Positions 7,149 through 8,637 of a stretch of 8,637 bases of DNA are shown in pieces. Both the position numbers and the translations under genes were made by a program. The DNA is taken from positions 1 to 8,637 of the forward strand of contig JASHWN010000282.1 in the NCBI GenBank assembly GCA_030044035.1, given 5' to 3'. The notes under the pieces were generated by a model that was not told the origin of the DNA, made no database searches, and saw nothing but the letters and a program-made list of their open reading frames with translations. The stretch is from Xanthobacteraceae bacterium. Lineage in GTDB: Bacteria; Pseudomonadota; Alphaproteobacteria; Rhizobiales; Xanthobacteraceae. Positions within the stretch are counted from its first letter, which is position 1, and each line of letters starts with the position of its first letter.

Positions 7149-7378
7149 ACCAGCTTTTGTCTCCACCCCGGGATCATTTGTTTGTTTCGCCGTCACGGCT
7201 TGATGTCGGCGAACTTGATCATTCCAACGCTATGAAATTTTCATGGCCCAGCTAAGGCGAAAACGCGGGTTGGGAGCCGGAACCTAATGCGATCCATCGG
7301 TGACAATTCAGACTTTGTCACCGAAGTGTCAAGGAGCGACGGCGATCAACGCAGAAGGCAGCGCTCGGTTAATCCGCA
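7149..7378. other. Spacer between convergent genes
   Basis: These 230 bp lie between the stop of the Mo-hydroxylase gene and the stop of the DUF302 gene. They contain the strong hairpin listed separately and two short palindromes: GCCGTCACGGC (7189-7199) and ATGAAATTTTCAT (7232-7244). The only open frame noted within it (7287 rightward) has no family resemblance and runs over the DUF302 gene in antisense. Confidence 0.5.
7297..7324. terminator. Perfect 10-bp inverted repeat, candidate bidirectional terminator hairpin
   Basis: TCGGTGACAA (7297-7306) and TTGTCACCGA (7315-7324) are exact reverse complements separated by an 8-nt loop (7307-7314). The repeat lies between two genes that converge on it, where a two-way terminator is expected. 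There is no run of T on either strand after the stem, so it does not have the full intrinsic-terminator form. A protein-binding operator or an mRNA 3'-end stabilising hairpin is also possible. Confidence 0.45.
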
Positions 7379-7789
7379 TTACGGACCAGCGGCTCTGTTC
7401 ACGGCGGCGGCAAGCGCGGCCGTCATTTGCTTGGCAGCCTCGCCAGCCTCGCCACCGTTGGATTGGGCGCCATGGCGCGCGGCCAGCCATCCGGGGTCGT
7501 TGTACGACAGCCACACCTTGCCGGCGGCGTCTTCCCAGGCAAGCGCTTTCAGGGGCAAATCAATGCCAAGGGTTTGATGCGCCTGCATCAGCGGCGTCCC
7601 GGCCTTGGCGTTACCGAAGATCAGCAATTCAGTCGGCCGCAAGCTCAAACCCACCGCTTTCGCGCCGGCGGCATGATCAATCCGGGCAAAGATCGTCATA
7701 CCTTTTGATTTCATATCGTTTTCCAATCGATCAATCGTTTCTTTGACGTCATGGGTGCTCGGCACGGTGACGAGGCCATCTTTGACCAT
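7379..7789 (-). CDS. DUF302 family protein
   Basis: A 136-residue protein of the DUF302 family, small alpha/beta proteins of unknown function. Recognisable segments, in order, are an N-terminal GLVTV strand followed by a helix (VKETIDRLENDMKSKG), then TIFARIDHAAGA, LRPTELLIFGNAKAGTPLM, the GIDLPLKALAWED turn, and KVWLSYNDPGWLAARHG. The last 25 residues are an Ala-rich helix. No signal peptide is seen, though some relatives are exported. Two starts are possible: a TTG at 7804 and an ATG at 7789. The ATG has GGAG 9 nt upstream and gives the usual family N-terminus, so I prefer it. The gene converges with the Mo-hydroxylase gene and is not obviously part of the amidohydrolase cluster. The family is confident; no biochemical role can be given. 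Confidence 0.88.
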   Translation of the reverse strand: MVKDGLVTVPSTHDVKETIDRLENDMKSKGMTIFARIDHAAGAKAVGLSLRPTELLIFGNAKAGTPLMQAHQTLGIDLPLKALAWEDAAGKVWLSYNDPGWLAARHGAQSNGGEAGEAAKQMTAALAAAVNRAAGP

Positions 7790-8139
7790 TGGCGTAAGCT
7801 CCAAGGTGGGCGCCCATCATCGCAATTGGGAAAGGGTCCGGCAATGCTCGGTAGCGCTGCTTGGGAAGAGACGGCAAATCGTCCAACACCGTCAAGCGCA
7901 CGTCTGCGGCATTGTGCCTGGCGCTGTGCTGTGTTCTTCGCAAGATTCAGTAAGCCGATCTTGGCAATCCAAATATTTTGGCAGCTTGCAACATAACGAG
8001 CCACGGAAAGACAAAACTGGGCAATTTCGCAAAAAGACAATTCGGCCGGTCATGCTAAGCGTGGCCTCCAACAATAAGGCAGCCTGACCGACCGCATTGG
8101 CGTGTTGCTGGGCGGTTGCCTCTGTAGAGGAGGAACATC
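7790..8139. other. 350-bp gap between divergent genes; no convincing gene
   Basis: This region lies between the DUF302 start and the start of the repeat-bearing secreted protein, so it should contain both promoters. The part from about 7940 to 8045 is clearly richer in A and T than the coding DNA around it. It holds the palindrome CCAAATATTTTGG (7969-7981, 5-bp arms), TTGGCA repeated 17 bp apart (7961 and 7978), and CAAGAT/ATCTTG inverted 11 bp apart (7941-7963). A TGGGCGCCCA palindrome (7807-7816) lies close to the DUF302 start. Open frames crossing the region resemble no family and overlap the DUF302 gene. I could not place a -35/-10 pair confidently. Confidence 0.4.
8127..8133 (+). promoter_or_regulatory. 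Strong ribosome-binding site of the secreted repeat protein
   Basis: GAGGAGG contains the full anti-Shine-Dalgarno complement AGGAGG and ends 6 nt before the ATG at 8140. It is the best ribosome-binding site in the window. It decides the start of a gene that would otherwise look like one of several short frames, and it suggests efficient translation. Confidence 0.75.
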
Positions 8140-8637
8140 ATGAACAAGTCAGCAATCGCTACGATCCTTCTGATTGGGGGAGGCCTGACGGGGCTGGCTG
8201 CGTCGATTGCAACGGGTGAGGCGCAAAATTCAACGGGTCAAGCGCAAAGTGCCCTCAATATCGGCGACAACGACAGCGTCTACGTCGATGGCAAGTCGTT
8301 TCAGGTCATACCCGGAAAGGCCAAAGGCGATGCCGCGGTTCAAATCAAAAACCTGGATGCGCGCGATCTCGGTCCCGCAGCGATCATTTTTCGTTCGGGT
8401 AACAAGCTGTACATAGCTGACGCGCAAAGCGAAATGGCTGGGGCGCCAGCCCAAGCTGCCGTTCCTGGACCAAGCTACGCCTACGATCCGCGGGCCATCA
8501 ATCCTCGTCTGAGCGGCGGCAGCAGCGCCGGCTACAACAACCAGCTCGCCACCGACTACGCCTACGATCCGCAGGCTGTGAGGCCCAGCCTGAGCGGCGG
8601 CGGCAGCGCCGGCTACAATCAGACTGCCGCCACCAAC
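8140..8637 (+). CDS. Secreted protein with C-terminal tandem repeats, family not recognised (cut by right edge)
   Basis: 166 codons are open to the window end with no stop. Residues 1 to about 28 form a signal peptide (MNKSAIATILLIGGGLTGLA, then Ala/Ser/Thr-rich sequence), so the product is exported. A region of about 90 residues follows with a strand-like rhythm (NIGDNDSVYVDGKSFQVIPG; AAIIFRSGNKLYIADAQ) that I do not recognise. A Pro/Ala linker then leads to two copies of a 27-residue repeat beginning YAYDP and containing LSGG, SAGYN and AT. A short 7-residue duplication (TGEAQNS, TGQAQSA) lies next to the likely signal cleavage site. The repeats are rich in Gly, Ser, Tyr and Asn, suggesting a flexible surface-exposed or periplasmic tail. 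The start is supported by a near-perfect ribosome-binding site. It is probably its own transcription unit. Function unknown. Confidence 0.75.
   Translation, partial: MNKSAIATILLIGGGLTGLAASIATGEAQNSTGQAQSALNIGDNDSVYVDGKSFQVIPGKAKGDAAVQIKNLDARDLGPAAIIFRSGNKLYIADAQSEMAGAPAQAAVPGPSYAYDPRAINPRLSGGSSAGYNNQLATDYAYDPQAVRPSLSGGGSAGYNQTAATN
8212..8253 (+). repeat. Two tandem 21-bp units inside the secreted-protein gene
   Basis: The units at 8212-8232 and 8233-8253 both start ACGGGT and share GCGCAAA; 16 of 21 positions match by eye. They are in frame and encode TGEAQNS and TGQAQSA, just at the probable end of the signal peptide, so the duplication lengthens the mature N-terminus by seven residues. Confidence 0.6.
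8476..8637 (+). repeat. Two tandem 81-bp coding repeats
   Basis: Units at 8476-8556 and 8557-8637 have an exact 81-bp period, preserving the frame. They encode 27-residue copies identical at 18 positions by eye. Both contain YAYDP, LSGG, SAGYN and an AT near the end. The window ends exactly at the end of the second unit, so more copies may follow. Confidence 0.8.

Noticed and set aside
7193..7222. A short minus-strand reading MIKFADIKP followed by a stop, resembling the end of a longer protein
   Set aside because: Another in-frame stop lies a few codons upstream, so at most it is a vanishing remnant. Nine residues cannot support a pseudogene call.
7711..8087. Open frames of 109 codons (minus, 7711-8040) and 114 codons (plus, 7743-8087) across the gap between the DUF302 and secreted-protein genes
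   Set aside because: They overlap the 5' part of the DUF302 gene in other frames or antisense, have no clear ribosome-binding site, and resemble no family.
8044..8093. Imperfect inverted repeat GGCCGGTCA / TGACCGACC upstream of the secreted-protein gene
   Set aside because: One mismatch in nine and a 32-bp separation make it compatible with chance; not enough for an operator call.

Overview
The window looks like chromosomal DNA of a GC-rich alphaproteobacterium, probably Hyphomicrobiales and Bradyrhizobium/Rhodopseudomonas-like. This rests on strong GC bias at third codon positions, the style of the proteins (a DUF302 protein, a GlcG/HbpS-type secreted protein, a CoxL-like molybdenum subunit) and long antisense open frames typical of such genomes. 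The taxonomic call is inference. I see no rRNA, tRNA, CRISPR array, insertion sequence or phage gene.

Layout. At the left edge (1-68, minus) a short gene start with a hydrophobic N-terminus runs out of the window. From 284 to 4696 four minus-strand genes form a probable operon. In transcription order they are an asparaginase-family amidohydrolase (4696-3692), a dihydroorotase/allantoinase-type cyclic amidohydrolase (3634-2261), a CobW-type metal-chaperone GTPase with an extra C-terminal domain (2203-863), and a small secreted GlcG/HbpS-family protein (775-284). The first two gaps are both 57 bp and the last is 87 bp. Divergent from this operon, across an 82-bp gap, is a large molybdenum hydroxylase catalytic subunit (4779-7148, plus) with no iron-sulfur or FAD subunit gene beside it. 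A hairpin-bearing spacer separates it from a convergent DUF302 gene (7789-7379, minus). After 350 bp without a convincing gene, a secreted protein with C-terminal tandem repeats starts at 8140 and runs off the right edge.

How the genes may work together (inference). A Mo hydroxylase, a Zn-type cyclic amidohydrolase, an acyclic amidohydrolase and a metal-insertion GTPase fit a route for oxidising and opening an N-heterocycle or cyclic imide/ureide: hydroxylate the ring, hydrolyse the cyclic amide, release ammonia from the open-chain amide, with the CobW protein supplying metal. The logic resembles purine breakdown (xanthine dehydrogenase, then allantoinase), but the substrate cannot be read from sequence. 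A supporting detail is that the asparaginase homologue keeps its catalytic threonines and lysine but lacks both acidic residues that hold the substrate alpha-amino group in E. coli AnsB. Its substrate may therefore not be an amino acid.
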